The notes: generated from the sequence alone by a model not told the origin. A stretch of 64,000 nucleotides of DNA from Burkholderia arboris (GCF_902499125.1 NZ_CABVPX010000040.1:1-64000); one strand, 5' to 3'. Counted from the first letter of the stretch, positions 8,770 to 18,984 are shown. Translations and numbers: made by a program.

Positions 8770-9349
8770 GTTCGGTCACCGTGAAGTTGAAGCGCTTCCA
8801 GTCCGACCCGAGCGTCCAGTCGCGGTTGTTCACGGCATCGACCTGGAACGGCTTCGGCATCAGCGCCGTATCGAGCTGCATCCGCACCGACGCCGTGTAG
8901 GTTTCACCCAGGCGCACCTGGTTGCGGTCGATCACGTGCCACGACGTGATGTGCCGCACGACCGCGAGCGCATCCTTCAGCGACGGGAAGCCGAGTTGCA
9001 GGCCGCCCGTCGACACGCGGTACTCGCGCGTGAGCGGCTGGAACGACAGGCGGATCGTCTGCGTCACCGCCACCGGCTGCTCGTCGAACCAGTACCAGCG
9101 CGCGCGGCTCAGTTCGAAGTCGGTCGTGAAGTAAAGCGGGATGCCCTTGTTGACGGCATCCTCGAGGTTCGGATTCAGCTCGAAGTCGAAACGCGCGTCG
9201 AGGCTCCAGCCGCTTCCGTCGGACTGGAGCGACGCGCGCTGTACGGCGATCGATTCGGCATGCGCCGGCCGGACGACGGCCAGGCATAGCATCAACGCGA
9301 CCAGCAAGACGGCCGCGAGCCGAAATGGAAAAAGGTGTTTGATCGTCAC
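8759..9349 (-). CDS. DUF4390 exported protein
   Basis: This 196-residue protein starts with a clear signal peptide (a hydrophobic stretch around residues 10-28 ending AHA). The rest matches what I know of DUF4390 proteins, which in beta- and gammaproteobacteria sit between rsmB (sun) and an NtrY-type kinase. No catalytic motif is visible. The GTG start at 9349 overlaps the rsmB stop (GTGA), and the gene's end overlaps the kinase start, so translation of rsmB, DUF4390, kinase and regulator looks chained. It may supply an envelope component for the kinase; that is inference from gene order. Confidence 0.82.
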   Translation of the reverse strand: MTIKHLFPFRLAAVLLVALMLCLAVVRPAHAESIAVQRASLQSDGSGWSLDARFDFELNPNLEDAVNKGIPLYFTTDFELSRARWYWFDEQPVAVTQTIRLSFQPLTREYRVSTGGLQLGFPSLKDALAVVRHITSWHVIDRNQVRLGETYTASVRMQLDTALMPKPFQVDAVNNRDWTLGSDWKRFNFTVTERAK

Positions 9350-10737
9350 CGTTTCTGAAACCGCGCGTAGAAAAATCCGTCGTGATCGATGTTCTGGTCG
9401 AGTGCGCCGGCGGCCGCCCGTCCCTGCACGCCGCCCGGCAGCAGCTGGCCGGGGGCGTCCAATCGTACCGCATCTTCACAGGCCGCTTCAAACCAGCGCG
9501 CCTGCCATTCGCCTTCCTCGGGGAAGATCGAACAGGTCACGTAAAGCAGTTCGCCGCCCGGCTTCACGAGCGGCCACAGCGCCGACAGGATGCGGCGCTG
9601 CTCCGCGACGAGCGCCGGGATGTCGGCCTCGCGGCGCAGCCAGCGGATGTCGGGGTGCCGCCGCACGATGCCGGACGCCGAGCACGGCACGTCGGCCAGA
9701 ATGCGGTCGAACGGCCGCCCGTCGTACCACGCGTCGGGCGCGCCCGCGTCGCCGACGCGCACGTCGGCGTCGAGCGACAGGCGCACGAGGTTCTCGCCGA
9801 TGCGTGCCGCGCGCGCCGCGTCGCTTTCGAGCGCCACGACTTCCGCACCGGCCAGCTCCAGAATGTGGCCCGTCTTGCCGCCGGGTGCCGCGCACGCGTC
9901 GAGCACGCGCATGCCGTCACGCGCGCCGAGCCATTCGGCCGCGAGCTGCGCGCCGGCGTCCTGCACCGACACCACGCCATCGGCGAATCCCGGGATGCGA
10001 TCGACCGGCAGCGCCGACGCGAGCCGCACCGCATGCCGGCCGATCGCGGTCGCCTCGATGCCGCTCGCGCGCAGCGTGTCGAGATACGCATCGACGCTCG
10101 CGCGGCGCGCATTCACGCGCAGCGTCAAAGGCCCCTGGCGTTCGCCGGCCGCGAGGATTGCCTGCCATGCATCGGGCCATGCGCGCTTCACCGCATCGAC
10201 CCACCATGCGCGGTAATTCCAGCGCGCAACCGGATCGTCCTGCATCGCCGCGACGAGCGTGTCGCGCTCGCGCAGGAAACGACGCAGCACCGCGTTGACC
10301 ATGCCCTTCGCGAACGCGCATTCACGCCGCGCGCCGATCACGGTCACGGCCTGGTCGACCACCGTGAACGCCGGATACGCGGCATCGTCCGCCGGATCGA
10401 GCAGCAGCGCGAGCGCGCCGGCGAGCACCGCATGCACGTGCGCAGGCGGCGCCTTGCTGACGAGTTTGCCGATCAGCCAGTCCGCGCTGCCGAGGCGGCG
10501 CATCGTCCGGTAGGCGACGTCCTGCGTCGCGCCGCGCGCGAGCGCCTGCGCACCGGACGGCATCTGCGCGAACACCGCCGACAGTGCCGCCGGCAATGCG
10601 GTGCCGCGCCGTACCGCATCGACCGCCTGCGCGGCCGCGTCGAGCGCGAAGCCGAGCGATTCGGGCGCCAGATGCAGCGCGGCCAGACGCGCCGGGCGGC
10701 CGGAAGAGGACGGAGCGGAAGAACGGGTTCGTGTCAT
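9346..10737 (-). CDS. rsmB: 16S rRNA (cytosine-967-C5)-methyltransferase RsmB (Sun)
   Basis: RsmB methylates C967 of 16S rRNA. The 463-residue protein has an N-terminal NusB-like RNA-binding domain, then a Rossmann methyltransferase domain. This has the SAM motif DACAAPGGKTGHILEL, the motif IV Cys DVPCSASGIVRRHPDI and the motif VI catalytic Cys YVTCSIFPEEGEWQ. The start is an ATG at 10737; reading further upstream lacks family similarity. It is the first gene of the minus-strand run into DUF4390 and the NtrYX-like pair. Confidence 0.95.
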   Translation of the reverse strand: MTRTRSSAPSSSGRPARLAALHLAPESLGFALDAAAQAVDAVRRGTALPAALSAVFAQMPSGAQALARGATQDVAYRTMRRLGSADWLIGKLVSKAPPAHVHAVLAGALALLLDPADDAAYPAFTVVDQAVTVIGARRECAFAKGMVNAVLRRFLRERDTLVAAMQDDPVARWNYRAWWVDAVKRAWPDAWQAILAAGERQGPLTLRVNARRASVDAYLDTLRASGIEATAIGRHAVRLASALPVDRIPGFADGVVSVQDAGAQLAAEWLGARDGMRVLDACAAPGGKTGHILELAGAEVVALESDAARAARIGENLVRLSLDADVRVGDAGAPDAWYDGRPFDRILADVPCSASGIVRRHPDIRWLRREADIPALVAEQRRILSALWPLVKPGGELLYVTCSIFPEEGEWQARWFEAACEDAVRLDAPGQLLPGGVQGRAAAGALDQNIDHDGFFYARFQKR

Positions 10738-10890
10738 CGGTACGGAATCGGCAATCAGGCGCGGCAAAAACGTGCAGCAAAAAATGCGGCAAACGGCAGG
10801 ATCGCGGCGGCCGCGAAGCCTCGCGATCCCAAACCGCGCATTGTAGCGTGCGACCACGCGGCCCCTTTGGCCCCTTTACGGCACGCACAA

Positions 10891-10923
10891 ATGAAACACC
10901 CCGCAGCGCGAAGCGTGCGGGGT
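10891..10923 (-). terminator. Terminator hairpin downstream of htpX
   Basis: ACCCCGCA and TGCGGGGT pair around a small inner CGC-GAA-GCG hairpin, and on the minus strand the stem is followed by GTTTCATTT. It is the second of two hairpins after htpX and the better terminator because of the T-rich tail. Confidence 0.65.
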
Positions 10924-10931
10924 GGCATGAC

Positions 10932-10965
10932 GGCTCCCCGCGCGGCAACAGCCGCGCGGGGAGCC
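10932..10965 (-). repeat. Perfect 15-bp inverted repeat after htpX
   Basis: GGCTCCCCGCGCGGC and its exact complement are separated by AACA and begin 5 bases after the htpX stop. There is no T run, so it may protect the mRNA 3' end or add to the terminator beyond it. Confidence 0.8.
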
Positions 10966-10970
10966 GAGGT

Positions 10971-11828
10971 TTAGTCGAAGCGACCGGTACGCGCCATCTC
11001 CATCAGGCGCGCAATGCGCTCCTCGGTCGCCGGGTGCGTCGAGAACAGGTTCTGCAAGCCGCCGCCGTGCAGCGGGTTCATGATCATCATCTGCGCGGTG
11101 GCCGGATGGGCCTCGGCCGCCTGGAACGGGATACCCGCCGCATAGCGATGGATCTTGTCGAGCGCGGTCGCGAGCGACTGCGGATCGCCGGAAATCTGCG
11201 CGCCGCCGCGGTCGGCCTCGAACTCGCGTGCGCGCGAAATCGCCATCTGGATCAGCGCGCCGGCGATCGGCGCGAGCAGCGCGACCGCGATACCCGCGAT
11301 CGGATTGGCCGGCCGGCCGTTCTCGTCGCGCCCGCCGAAGAACATCGCGAAGTTTGCGATCGCCGAGATCGCGCCCGCCATCGTCGCGGTGATCGTCGAG
11401 ATCAGGATGTCGCGGTGCTTCACGTGCGCGAGCTCGTGCGCCATCACGCCGCGCATCTCGCGCTCCGACAGCACGCGCAGGATGCCCGTCGTCGCGGCGA
11501 CCGCCGCGTGCTCGGGGTTGCGGCCCGTTGCGAACGCGTTCGGCGCGTCCTCGTTGATCAGGTAGACGCGCGGCATCGGCAGGTTCGCGCGCGTGGCCAG
11601 CTCGCGCACCATCCGGTAGAACTGCGGCGCCGTGTTCTCGTCGACTTCCTGCGCGTTGTACATGCGCAGCACCATCTTGTCCGAGAACCAGTACGAGAAG
11701 AAATTCATGCCGAGCGCGAACAGCAGCGCGATCGTCATGCCGCGCGAGCCGCCGATCATGCCGCCGATCACGATGAACAGGGCCGTGATCGCGGCCATCA
11801 GCATCGCCGTTTTGACCCAATTGAACAT
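10971..11828 (-). CDS. htpX: Membrane zinc metalloprotease HtpX
   Basis: HtpX is an M48-family inner-membrane protease that degrades misfolded membrane proteins. The 285-residue protein starts [11 protein letters not shown], with two N-terminal membrane segments, has the zinc motif HELAH ([13 protein letters not shown]) and another hydrophobic pair around residues 150-190. The ATG at 11828 has AAGGAG at proper spacing; the in-frame GTG two codons earlier is too close to that ribosome site. It stands alone with hairpins downstream. Heat or envelope stress control is known for the family but not visible here. Confidence 0.96.
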   Translation of the reverse strand: MFNWVKTAMLMAAITALFIVIGGMIGGSRGMTIALLFALGMNFFSYWFSDKMVLRMYNAQEVDENTAPQFYRMVRELATRANLPMPRVYLINEDAPNAFATGRNPEHAAVAATTGILRVLSEREMRGVMAHELAHVKHRDILISTITATMAGAISAIANFAMFFGGRDENGRPANPIAGIAVALLAPIAGALIQMAISRAREFEADRGGAQISGDPQSLATALDKIHRYAAGIPFQAAEAHPATAQMMIMNPLHGGGLQNLFSTHPATEERIARLMEMARTGRFD

Positions 11829-11928
11829 ACCCACTCCTTATCCGTCAGGGGACCCGCCACGCATCAGAGGGCGCAGCGGAAAATTGTAAGCGATTTGTTA
11901 GATAAGGTCTTGCCGGAAAAATTCAATC

Positions 11929-12570
11929 TCAACGTTGCGATGTCGCAAGACGAAGCCCGAGGCCGACGAACGCGCTGCCGACCGTGCGGTCGAGCCACTT
12001 CCTGACGCCCGGCTTGCCGGAAAAGCGCTCGGTGACGCTGCCCGCGACCCACGCGACCAGGCTGGTCCAGACCGTGCTCATCGCGACGAACACCGCCCCG
12101 AGGGTCAGGAACGCCCAGGCCTTGTGCGGGCTGTCGGCCGACACGAACTGCGGGAAGAACGACACGAAGAACAGCACGACCTTCGGGTTCAGCACGTTGG
12201 TCCAGAAGCCCTGCATGAACAACTGGCGCAACGGCTTGGCGGGGGCGGCCTGCGCGGCTTCGGCGCCCGACGGCGCGCCGGCCTGCTTCGCGATGATCAT
12301 CCGCACGCCGAGATAGATCAGGTAGGCCGCGCCGACCAGCTTGATCACCGTGAACGCGGTGGCCGACGCCGCGAGCAGCGCGGTCAGGCCGAATGCACAG
12401 GCGAGGGCGTGAACGCAGCAGCCGGCCGAAATGCCGAATGCCGACATCAGCCCCGCGCCGCGACCCTGCGCGACGCTGCGGCCGACGATGTAGGCCGTGT
12501 CGGGGCCGGGCGTGATGTTCAGCAGGAATACCGCGAACACGAAGAAGCCGAAATGGGTGATGCCGAACAT
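11929..12570 (-). CDS. LysE/RhtB-family amino-acid exporter
   Basis: This 213-residue protein has about six hydrophobic segments. It starts MFGITHFGFFVFAVFLLNITPGPDTAYIV; the NxTPGPD motif at the end of the first helix is the hallmark of LysE/RhtB exporters of lysine, threonine, homoserine lactones and related compounds. The substrate cannot be assigned. It is in the same direction as htpX (101 bases upstream of that gene) but spaced apart, so it is probably independent. Confidence 0.92.
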   Translation of the reverse strand: MFGITHFGFFVFAVFLLNITPGPDTAYIVGRSVAQGRGAGLMSAFGISAGCCVHALACAFGLTALLAASATAFTVIKLVGAAYLIYLGVRMIIAKQAGAPSGAEAAQAAPAKPLRQLFMQGFWTNVLNPKVVLFFVSFFPQFVSADSPHKAWAFLTLGAVFVAMSTVWTSLVAWVAGSVTERFSGKPGVRKWLDRTVGSAFVGLGLRLATSQR

Positions 12571-12690
12571 GAAAACCTCGAAACCGGTGAGCGCAAGGAA
12601 ATTCTACGCGCGCCTGCCACGCCGCGCGACTCGGCCGTCCGGCCAATTGCGCAGCGCCGGCAGACCGTGTCGAATGGCGATCAGGCCGTG

Positions 12691-13674
12691 TCAGTTCACG
12701 TCGGGCAGCGTGAAACGCTGGCCCGCGGCGAGCGGCGAGCCGGCCAGGAATTCGCGCGCGGGCAGTCGTTTGCCGCCCGGCTTCTGCAACTGCGTGACGC
12801 GCAGCGCGCCGCTGCCGCATGCGACGACCACGCCTTCCGGCGCAGCTTCGACGATCGTGCCGGGCGCCGCGTCGCCGCGCGCCGCCACGGGCTCGGCCGC
12901 CCACAGCTTGATCGCCGCGCCGTCGAGCGTCGCGACGCCGCCCGGGAACGGATCGAACGCACGCACCTGGCGCGCGAGCACGTCGGCCGGCTTGCGCCAG
13001 TCGAGCGCCGCTTCATGCTTGCCGATCTTTTCCGCGTAGGTCACGCCGTCGGCCGGCTGCGGCGTGGCCGGCAGCGTGCCGTTGCGCTCGAGCTGCACGA
13101 GCGCGTCGACGATCAGCCGCGCGCCGTCGGCGGCAAGACGGTCGTGCAGCGTCGCGGTCGTATCGTCCGCCGCGATCGCGAGGCGGGCTTCCTCGATCAT
13201 CGCGCCGGTATCGAGGCCGACGTCCATCTGCATCAGCGTGACGCCCGTCTCGGCGTCACCCGCCTCGATCGCACGATGGATCGGCGCGGCGCCGCGCCAG
13301 CGCGGCAGCAGCGAGGCATGGATGTTGATGCAGCCGGCGCGCGGGATGTCGAGCACTTCCTGCGGCAGCAGCAGGCCGTACGCGGCCACCACCATCACGT
13401 CGTGCGGCGTCGCGCGCAGCAGCTCGATCGCGTCGGCCGCCTCGGCCGGGTACTTCCCCGCGCGGCGCAGCGACGGCGGCTGCGCGACGGGCATCCCGTG
13501 CTCGACGGCGTAGCGCTTCACGGCGCTCGCCTGCAGCTTCATCCCGCGCCCTGCAGGGCGATCGGGCTGGGTGAGCACGAGCGGCACCGGGAAACCGGCC
13601 TCGTGGATCGCGGCAAGGGCAGCCGCGGCGAATTCCGGCGTGCCGGCAAAAATCACGCGCAACGTATGGGTCAT
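12691..13674 (-). CDS. fmt: Methionyl-tRNA formyltransferase Fmt
   Basis: Fmt formylates initiator Met-tRNA using 10-formyltetrahydrofolate. The 327-residue protein starts with the Rossmann motif [14 protein letters not shown]. It has the catalytic Asn-His in [15 protein letters not shown], the partner Asp in MDVGLDTG, and the C-terminal OB-fold tRNA-binding region. It lies 34 bases downstream of def on the same strand, the classic def-fmt pair. Confidence 0.97.
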   Translation of the reverse strand: MTHTLRVIFAGTPEFAAAALAAIHEAGFPVPLVLTQPDRPAGRGMKLQASAVKRYAVEHGMPVAQPPSLRRAGKYPAEAADAIELLRATPHDVMVVAAYGLLLPQEVLDIPRAGCINIHASLLPRWRGAAPIHRAIEAGDAETGVTLMQMDVGLDTGAMIEEARLAIAADDTTATLHDRLAADGARLIVDALVQLERNGTLPATPQPADGVTYAEKIGKHEAALDWRKPADVLARQVRAFDPFPGGVATLDGAAIKLWAAEPVAARGDAAPGTIVEAAPEGVVVACGSGALRVTQLQKPGGKRLPAREFLAGSPLAAGQRFTLPDVN

Positions 13675-13708
13675 GACAGCGTTCGGGGTCGGGCAGCGTG
13701 AGCGCGCA

Positions 13709-14212
13709 TTACATCGCGCGTTCGAGTTTCTTCATCTTCGTCTTGATGCGCGTCTGCTTGAGCGGCGACAGGTATTCAACGAACACGCGCCCCATCAGGT
13801 GATCCATCTCGTGCTGCACGCATACGGCGAGCAGGCCTTCGCAGTCGAGCTCGAAGGTTTCGCCCTGCTCGTTGAGCGCGCGCACGCGCACGTGGTCCGG
13901 CCGCTCGACTTCGTCGTAGATGCCGGGCACCGACAGGCAGCCCTCTTCATAGATCTGCTTCTCGTCGCTCGACCACACGATCTCGGGGTTGATGAACGCG
14001 CGCAGCTCGTTCTTTTCCTCGGAGACGTCGATCACGATCACGCGCTCGTGCACGTCGACCTGCGTAGCCGCAAGGCCGATGCCGGGCGCCGCGTACATGG
14101 TCTCGGCCATGTCGGCGACGAGCTTGCGGATCCGGTCGTCGACCTTGTCGACGGGCTTGGCGACCTTGTGCAGCCGCTTGTCGGGGTAATGAAGAATGTT
14201 CAGCAAAGCCAT
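13709..14212 (-). CDS. def: Peptide deformylase
   Basis: Def removes the N-formyl group from nascent proteins, following the Fmt step. The 167-residue protein has all three motifs: [18 protein letters not shown] (the Cys is a metal ligand) and QHEMDHLMG (HExxH with two His ligands). The start is [14 protein letters not shown] at 14212. It is divergent from dprA and followed by fmt. Confidence 0.97.
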   Translation of the reverse strand: MALLNILHYPDKRLHKVAKPVDKVDDRIRKLVADMAETMYAAPGIGLAATQVDVHERVIVIDVSEEKNELRAFINPEIVWSSDEKQIYEEGCLSVPGIYDEVERPDHVRVRALNEQGETFELDCEGLLAVCVQHEMDHLMGRVFVEYLSPLKQTRIKTKMKKLERAM

Positions 14213-14442
14213 GGTGTTCGGTATTCGGTGGAGCGGCGTGCCGCATCGGCCATCCGGCCGGCTGGTGCCGCCGCCGGGATGCAATGAAGATGAGGCGGAT
14301 GCGCGGCGTATCAATGCCGCGGATCGCGCCTCCTGCAATTGGCCGGGCGCTTGTGCGCGCGGCCCTGTCGAGTATTTCGGATGATGAAAATTTTATCATG
14401 GCGCCACGCGCTTCGCTGGCCGCCACATTCGAGGGCAGCCTC

Positions 14443-15723
14443 ATGTCGCCGCAAGCGCTGACGCACTCCGCGCTGCGCGCATGGATGCAGCTCGCCCATG
14501 CACCCGGCCTCACGCCCGCCGTACTGCAGGCGCTGCTCGATGCATTCGGCTCGCCGGCGGCGCTGCTGCACGCGTCCGACCAGGCCATCGCCGCCGTGAG
14601 CAGCCCCGCCACCGCGCAAGCCGTGCGCGCGAGCGAGCGCGACGATCTCGACGCGCGCACCGACGCCGCACTCGCCTGGCTCGACGGGCCGGGCAACCTG
14701 CTCGTCGCGCTGAACGATTCGGCCTACCCGCCGCGGCTGCGCGACCTGCACGATCCGCCGCCCCTGCTATATGTAAAGGGGCGGCTCGACCTGCTACATG
14801 CGCGCGGCCTCGCCGTGGTCGGCAGCCGCCACGCGACGCCGCAGGGGCTCGCCGACGCAACGCGTTTCGCACGCACGTTGTCCGACGCGGGTCTCACGAT
14901 CATCTCCGGCCTCGCGCTCGGCATCGACGGCGCCGCGCATCGCGGCGGGCTCGATGGCCGGTCGGGCACCGTCGCGGTGATCGCAACGGGCGCCGATCTC
15001 GTCTACCCGGCGCGGCACCGCGCGCTCGCCCACGAGATCGCCGCGCACGGCGCGATCCTGTCCGAATGGCCGCTCGGTACGCCGGCCCGCGCCGCGCACT
15101 TCCCGCAGCGCAACCGGCTGATCGCCGCGCTCTCGATCGGCGCACTCGTCGTCGAGGCCGCGCCGCGCTCCGGCTCGTTGATCACCGCTCGGCTCGCGAA
15201 CGAACTGGGGCGCGATGTGTTCGCGATGCCGGGATCGATTCACGCGCCGCTTGCTCAGGGCTGCCACGCGCTGATCCGCGACGGTGCGAAGCTCACTGCG
15301 ACACCGCTCGATGTGCTCGAGGAATACGGGCCGGCGGAACCGGCAGCACGCGCAGCAGGCAGCGCGGTGCGCGCCGGAAATCCGGGTCCGGACGCAGGCG
15401 AAATCCGCGAACCCGAAACTGCCGGCGTCGCGCAAGCGGATTCCGCCATAGCCGTAGCCGTAGCCGCCGCCGTTCCGGCCCGGATCGAGGCCCCGCCGCC
15501 GGATCGCCCGTCCGAGCAAGCCGTGCTGGCCGCGTTGGGATACGGCCCCGTTACCTACGAATGGCTCGCCGAGCACAGCGGCCTGTCCGACGACGTGCTG
15601 CACCGCGCGCTGCTCGCACTCGAACTGGCCGGCCGTGTCGCGAGCGTCGCCGGTGGACGCTTCGCGCGGCTTGACGCCGCGCCCACCCCGGCCGCGCGCG
15701 GCGTGCTACATTCCCCGGCATAG
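14443..15723 (+). CDS. dprA: DNA processing protein DprA
   Basis: DprA loads RecA onto incoming single-stranded DNA during natural transformation. The 426-residue protein has a short N-terminal SAM-like part, the Rossmann-type core (VVGSRHATPQG, IISGLALGIDGAAH, FPQRNRLIAALS, EAAPRSGSLITARLA) and, after an Ala/Pro-rich linker of roughly 60 residues, a C-terminal winged helix. The ATG at 14443 has GAGGG upstream; an earlier in-frame ATG at 14398 would add 15 residues. It is divergent from def. Confidence 0.95.
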   Translation: MSPQALTHSALRAWMQLAHAPGLTPAVLQALLDAFGSPAALLHASDQAIAAVSSPATAQAVRASERDDLDARTDAALAWLDGPGNLLVALNDSAYPPRLRDLHDPPPLLYVKGRLDLLHARGLAVVGSRHATPQGLADATRFARTLSDAGLTIISGLALGIDGAAHRGGLDGRSGTVAVIATGADLVYPARHRALAHEIAAHGAILSEWPLGTPARAAHFPQRNRLIAALSIGALVVEAAPRSGSLITARLANELGRDVFAMPGSIHAPLAQGCHALIRDGAKLTATPLDVLEEYGPAEPAARAAGSAVRAGNPGPDAGEIREPETAGVAQADSAIAVAVAAAVPARIEAPPPDRPSEQAVLAALGYGPVTYEWLAEHSGLSDDVLHRALLALELAGRVASVAGGRFARLDAAPTPAARGVLHSPA

Positions 15724-15759
15724 GGGCGGCCGCGCCGCCGACGATATCCAAGGAATTCC

Positions 15760-16140
15760 ATGCCCGCGCTGAACCTCGACACCGATGCGGATCGGATCGC
15801 CGAGCGCCTCGCCGATCCCGGTACGTTGCTCGTCGCCTGCCTGTGCGCCGAATGGTGCGGCACGTGCCGCGACTACCGGACGGCCTTCGACCAGCTCGCC
15901 GACGCGCATCCGGACGCCTGCTTCGCCTGGATCGACATCGAAACGCATGCCGACCGGCTCGACGATCTCGACGTCGAGAACTTCCCGACGATCCTGATCG
16001 AGGATGCGAACACCGCACGCTTCTTCGGCACGGTGCTGCCGCACGCGGCGATCGTCGAGCGGATGCTGTCCGACCTGAGCGCGGTACCCGGCGTGCCGCA
16101 CGCACCGAAATTGCGCGACGTCCTGATCGTCGAAGCCTGA
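15760..16140 (+). CDS. Thioredoxin-fold protein with WCGTC active site
   Basis: This 126-residue protein has a thioredoxin-like fold with active site W32-C33-G-T-C36, two further cysteines just before it (C27, C29) and the cis-Pro motif NFPTILIED. There is no signal peptide, so it is cytoplasmic. Compared with TrxA it is divergent, and the WCGTC variant suggests an altered redox potential or a dedicated partner. It follows dprA by 36 bases on the same strand, so it may be co-transcribed with it. Confidence 0.85.
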   Translation: MPALNLDTDADRIAERLADPGTLLVACLCAEWCGTCRDYRTAFDQLADAHPDACFAWIDIETHADRLDDLDVENFPTILIEDANTARFFGTVLPHAAIVERMLSDLSAVPGVPHAPKLRDVLIVEA

Positions 16141-16333
16141 ATTCGCGGGCCGGCCAGGCGGTTTTGCGCATGTTTGCGCGTCCCGCCGCGGCGGGCGCTT
16201 GCCGCCGTTGCAGCCCCCCTCTATGATGAGCCGCTTTTTACACGCTGAGCCGCCGTCGCTTCGGCGTGTGCTATAAAGCGGTCGTAAAAGGGACCCACAA
16301 CCGGCGAACCCGGTCTACCAACACACACCTGTC

Positions 16334-18931
16334 ATGTCCAAAGCACTGATCATTGCGGAAAAGCCTTCTGTCGCGAACGACATCGCACGCGCTTTGGGCG
16401 GCTTTACCAAGCATGACGAGTATTACGAGAGCGACGATTTCGTCCTTTCGTCCGCTGTCGGCCACCTGCTGGAAATCGCCGCCCCGGAAGAGTACGAGGT
16501 CAAGCGCGGGAAATGGAGCTTCGCGCATCTACCCGTCATCCCCCCGCATTTCGACCTGAACCCGATCGCAAAAAGCGAGTCGCGCCTCAAGGTGCTCACG
16601 AAGCTGATGAAGCGCAAGGACGTCGACCGCCTGATCAACGCATGTGACGCGGGGCGCGAGGGCGAGCTGATTTTCCGCCTGATCGCGCAGCACGCGAAGG
16701 CGAAGCAGCCGGTCCAGCGCCTGTGGCTGCAATCGATGACGCCGCAGGCGATCCGCGACGGTTTCGCCAACCTGCGCAGCGACACGGACATGCAGCCGCT
16801 CGCCGACGCCGCGCGCTGCCGCTCGGAAGCCGACTGGCTCGTCGGGATCAACGGCACCCGCGCAATGACCGCGTTCAACAGCAAGGGCGGCGGCTTCTTC
16901 CTAACGACCGTCGGTCGCGTTCAGACGCCAACGTTGTCGATCGTCGTCGAACGCGAAGAGAAAATCCGCCGTTTCATTCCGCGCGACTACTGGGAAGTGA
17001 AGGCGGAATTCGCGTGCGCGGGCGGCTTCTACGAAGGCAAGTGGTACGACCCGAAATTCAAGCGCGACGAATTCGATCCGGAAAAGCGCGACTCCCGCCT
17101 GTGGAGCCTGCCGGCTGCCGAAACGATCGTCGCCGCATGCCGCGACCAGGTCGGCACGGTCTCCGAGGAATCGAAGCCGTCGACGCAACTGTCGCCGCTG
17201 CTGTTCGACCTGACGAGCCTGCAGCGCGAGGCGAACAGCCGTTTCGGCTTCTCGGCGAAGAACACGCTCGGTCTCGCGCAGGCGCTGTATGAGAAGCACA
17301 AGGTGCTGACCTACCCGCGTACCGATGCGCGCGCGCTGCCGGAAGACTACCTGTCGACGGTCGAGTCCACGCTCGAGATGCTCAAGGAGAGCAACAACTA
17401 TCTGCCGCATGCGAAGCAGGTGCTCGACAAGGGCTGGGTGAAGCCGAACAAGCGGATCTTCGACAACTCGAAGATCAGCGACCACTTTGCAATCATCCCG
17501 ACGCTGCAGGCGCCGAAGTCGCTGTCCGAGCCGGAGCAGAAGCTGTACGACATGGTCGTGAAGCGCTTCCTCGCCGTGTTCTTCCCGGCGGCCGAATTCC
17601 GCGTCACGACGCGGATCACCGAAGTCGCCGGCCACCACTTCAAGACCGAAGGCAAGGTGCTCGTCGAGCCGGGCTGGCTGCAGGTGTACGGCCGCGACGC
17701 CGAAGGCGCGGACGCGAACCTCGTGCCGGTGCAGAAGGACGAGAAGGTGAAGACGGACGAAATCGCCGCCGTCTCGCTCGTGACGAAGCCGCCCGCACGT
17801 TACTCGGAAGCGACGCTGCTGTCGGCGATGGAAGGCGCGGGCAAGCTCGTCGAGGACGACGAGCTGCGCGAAGCGATGGCCGCGAAGGGCCTCGGCACGC
17901 CGGCGACGCGCGCGGCGATCATCGAAGGCCTGCTCGGCGAGAAATACCTGCTGCGCGAAGGCCGCGAACTGATCCCGACCGCGAAGGCATTCCAACTGAT
18001 GACACTGCTGCGCGGCCTCGGCGTGAAGGAACTCACCGCGCCCGAGCTCACCGGCGAATGGGAATACAAACTGTCGCAGATGGAGCGCGGCAATCTCGGG
18101 CGTGAAGCGTTCATGCAGGAAATCGCCCGCATGACGCAGCAGATCGTCAAGCGCGCGAAGGAATACGATTCCGACACGATCCCCGGCGACTACGCGACGC
18201 TCGAGACGCCCTGCCCGAACTGCGGCGGCCAGGTGAAGGAAAACTACCGCCGCTTCGCGTGCACGAAGTGCGAGTTCTCGATCTCGAAGATTCCGGGCAG
18301 CCGGCAGTTCGAGATCCCGGAAGTCGAGGAACTGCTGCAGAAGAAGGAAATCGGGCCGCTGTCCGGGTTCCGCAGCAAGATGGGCCGTCCGTTCTCGGCG
18401 ATCCTCAAGCTGTCCTTCGACGACGAGACGAAGAACTACAAGCTCGAGTTCGATTTCGGCCAGGACCAGGGCGGCGAGGACGGCGAAGCGCCCGACTTCT
18501 CCGCGCAGGAACCGGTCGGCGCGTGCCCGAAGTGCAAGGGCCGCGTGTTCGAGCACGGGATGAGCTACGTGTGCGAACACTCGGTGGCGAATCCGAAGAC
18601 CTGCGACTTCCGCTCGGGCAAGGTGATCCTGCAGCAGGAAATCACGCGCGAGCAGATGGGCAAGCTGCTGGCCGACGGCCGCACGGACCTGCTGCCGGGC
18701 TTCAAGTCGTCGCGCACCGGCCGCAACTTCAAGGCATTCCTCGTGAAGCAGCCGGACGGCAAGATCGGCTTCGAGTTCGAGAAGAAGGAGCCGAAGGCTG
18801 CCGCCGCGAAGAAGACGGCAAAATCGGCGACGAAGGATGCCGAAACCGTGACGGAAGGCGCCGAAGAGAAGCCGGCACCGGCCCGCAAGACCGCCGCCCG
18901 CAAGACGACGGCGCGCAAGACGGGTTCGTAA
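16334..18931 (+). CDS. topB: DNA topoisomerase III (type IA)
   Basis: This 865-residue type IA topoisomerase relaxes and decatenates DNA. The N-terminal Toprim domain begins KALIIAEKPSVA and contains DAGREGELIF. The catalytic tyrosine is Y327 in LTYPRTDARALP. After the toroid there are zinc-ribbon-like repeats (TPCPNCGG...CTKCEF and GACPKCKG) and a C-terminal tail of about 50 residues rich in Lys, Ala and Thr, probably a nonspecific DNA grip. It stands alone, with a strong bidirectional terminator after it. Confidence 0.96.
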   Translation: MSKALIIAEKPSVANDIARALGGFTKHDEYYESDDFVLSSAVGHLLEIAAPEEYEVKRGKWSFAHLPVIPPHFDLNPIAKSESRLKVLTKLMKRKDVDRLINACDAGREGELIFRLIAQHAKAKQPVQRLWLQSMTPQAIRDGFANLRSDTDMQPLADAARCRSEADWLVGINGTRAMTAFNSKGGGFFLTTVGRVQTPTLSIVVEREEKIRRFIPRDYWEVKAEFACAGGFYEGKWYDPKFKRDEFDPEKRDSRLWSLPAAETIVAACRDQVGTVSEESKPSTQLSPLLFDLTSLQREANSRFGFSAKNTLGLAQALYEKHKVLTYPRTDARALPEDYLSTVESTLEMLKESNNYLPHAKQVLDKGWVKPNKRIFDNSKISDHFAIIPTLQAPKSLSEPEQKLYDMVVKRFLAVFFPAAEFRVTTRITEVAGHHFKTEGKVLVEPGWLQVYGRDAEGADANLVPVQKDEKVKTDEIAAVSLVTKPPARYSEATLLSAMEGAGKLVEDDELREAMAAKGLGTPATRAAIIEGLLGEKYLLREGRELIPTAKAFQLMTLLRGLGVKELTAPELTGEWEYKLSQMERGNLGREAFMQEIARMTQQIVKRAKEYDSDTIPGDYATLETPCPNCGGQVKENYRRFACTKCEFSISKIPGSRQFEIPEVEELLQKKEIGPLSGFRSKMGRPFSAILKLSFDDETKNYKLEFDFGQDQGGEDGEAPDFSAQEPVGACPKCKGRVFEHGMSYVCEHSVANPKTCDFRSGKVILQQEITREQMGKLLADGRTDLLPGFKSSRTGRNFKAFLVKQPDGKIGFEFEKKEPKAAAAKKTAKSATKDAETVTEGAEEKPAPARKTAARKTTARKTGS

Positions 18932-18984
18932 CGGCCCGACGCGCCGGGGCGCCCCCGGCGCGTCAGGCTCCGTCACGCAGCCAA

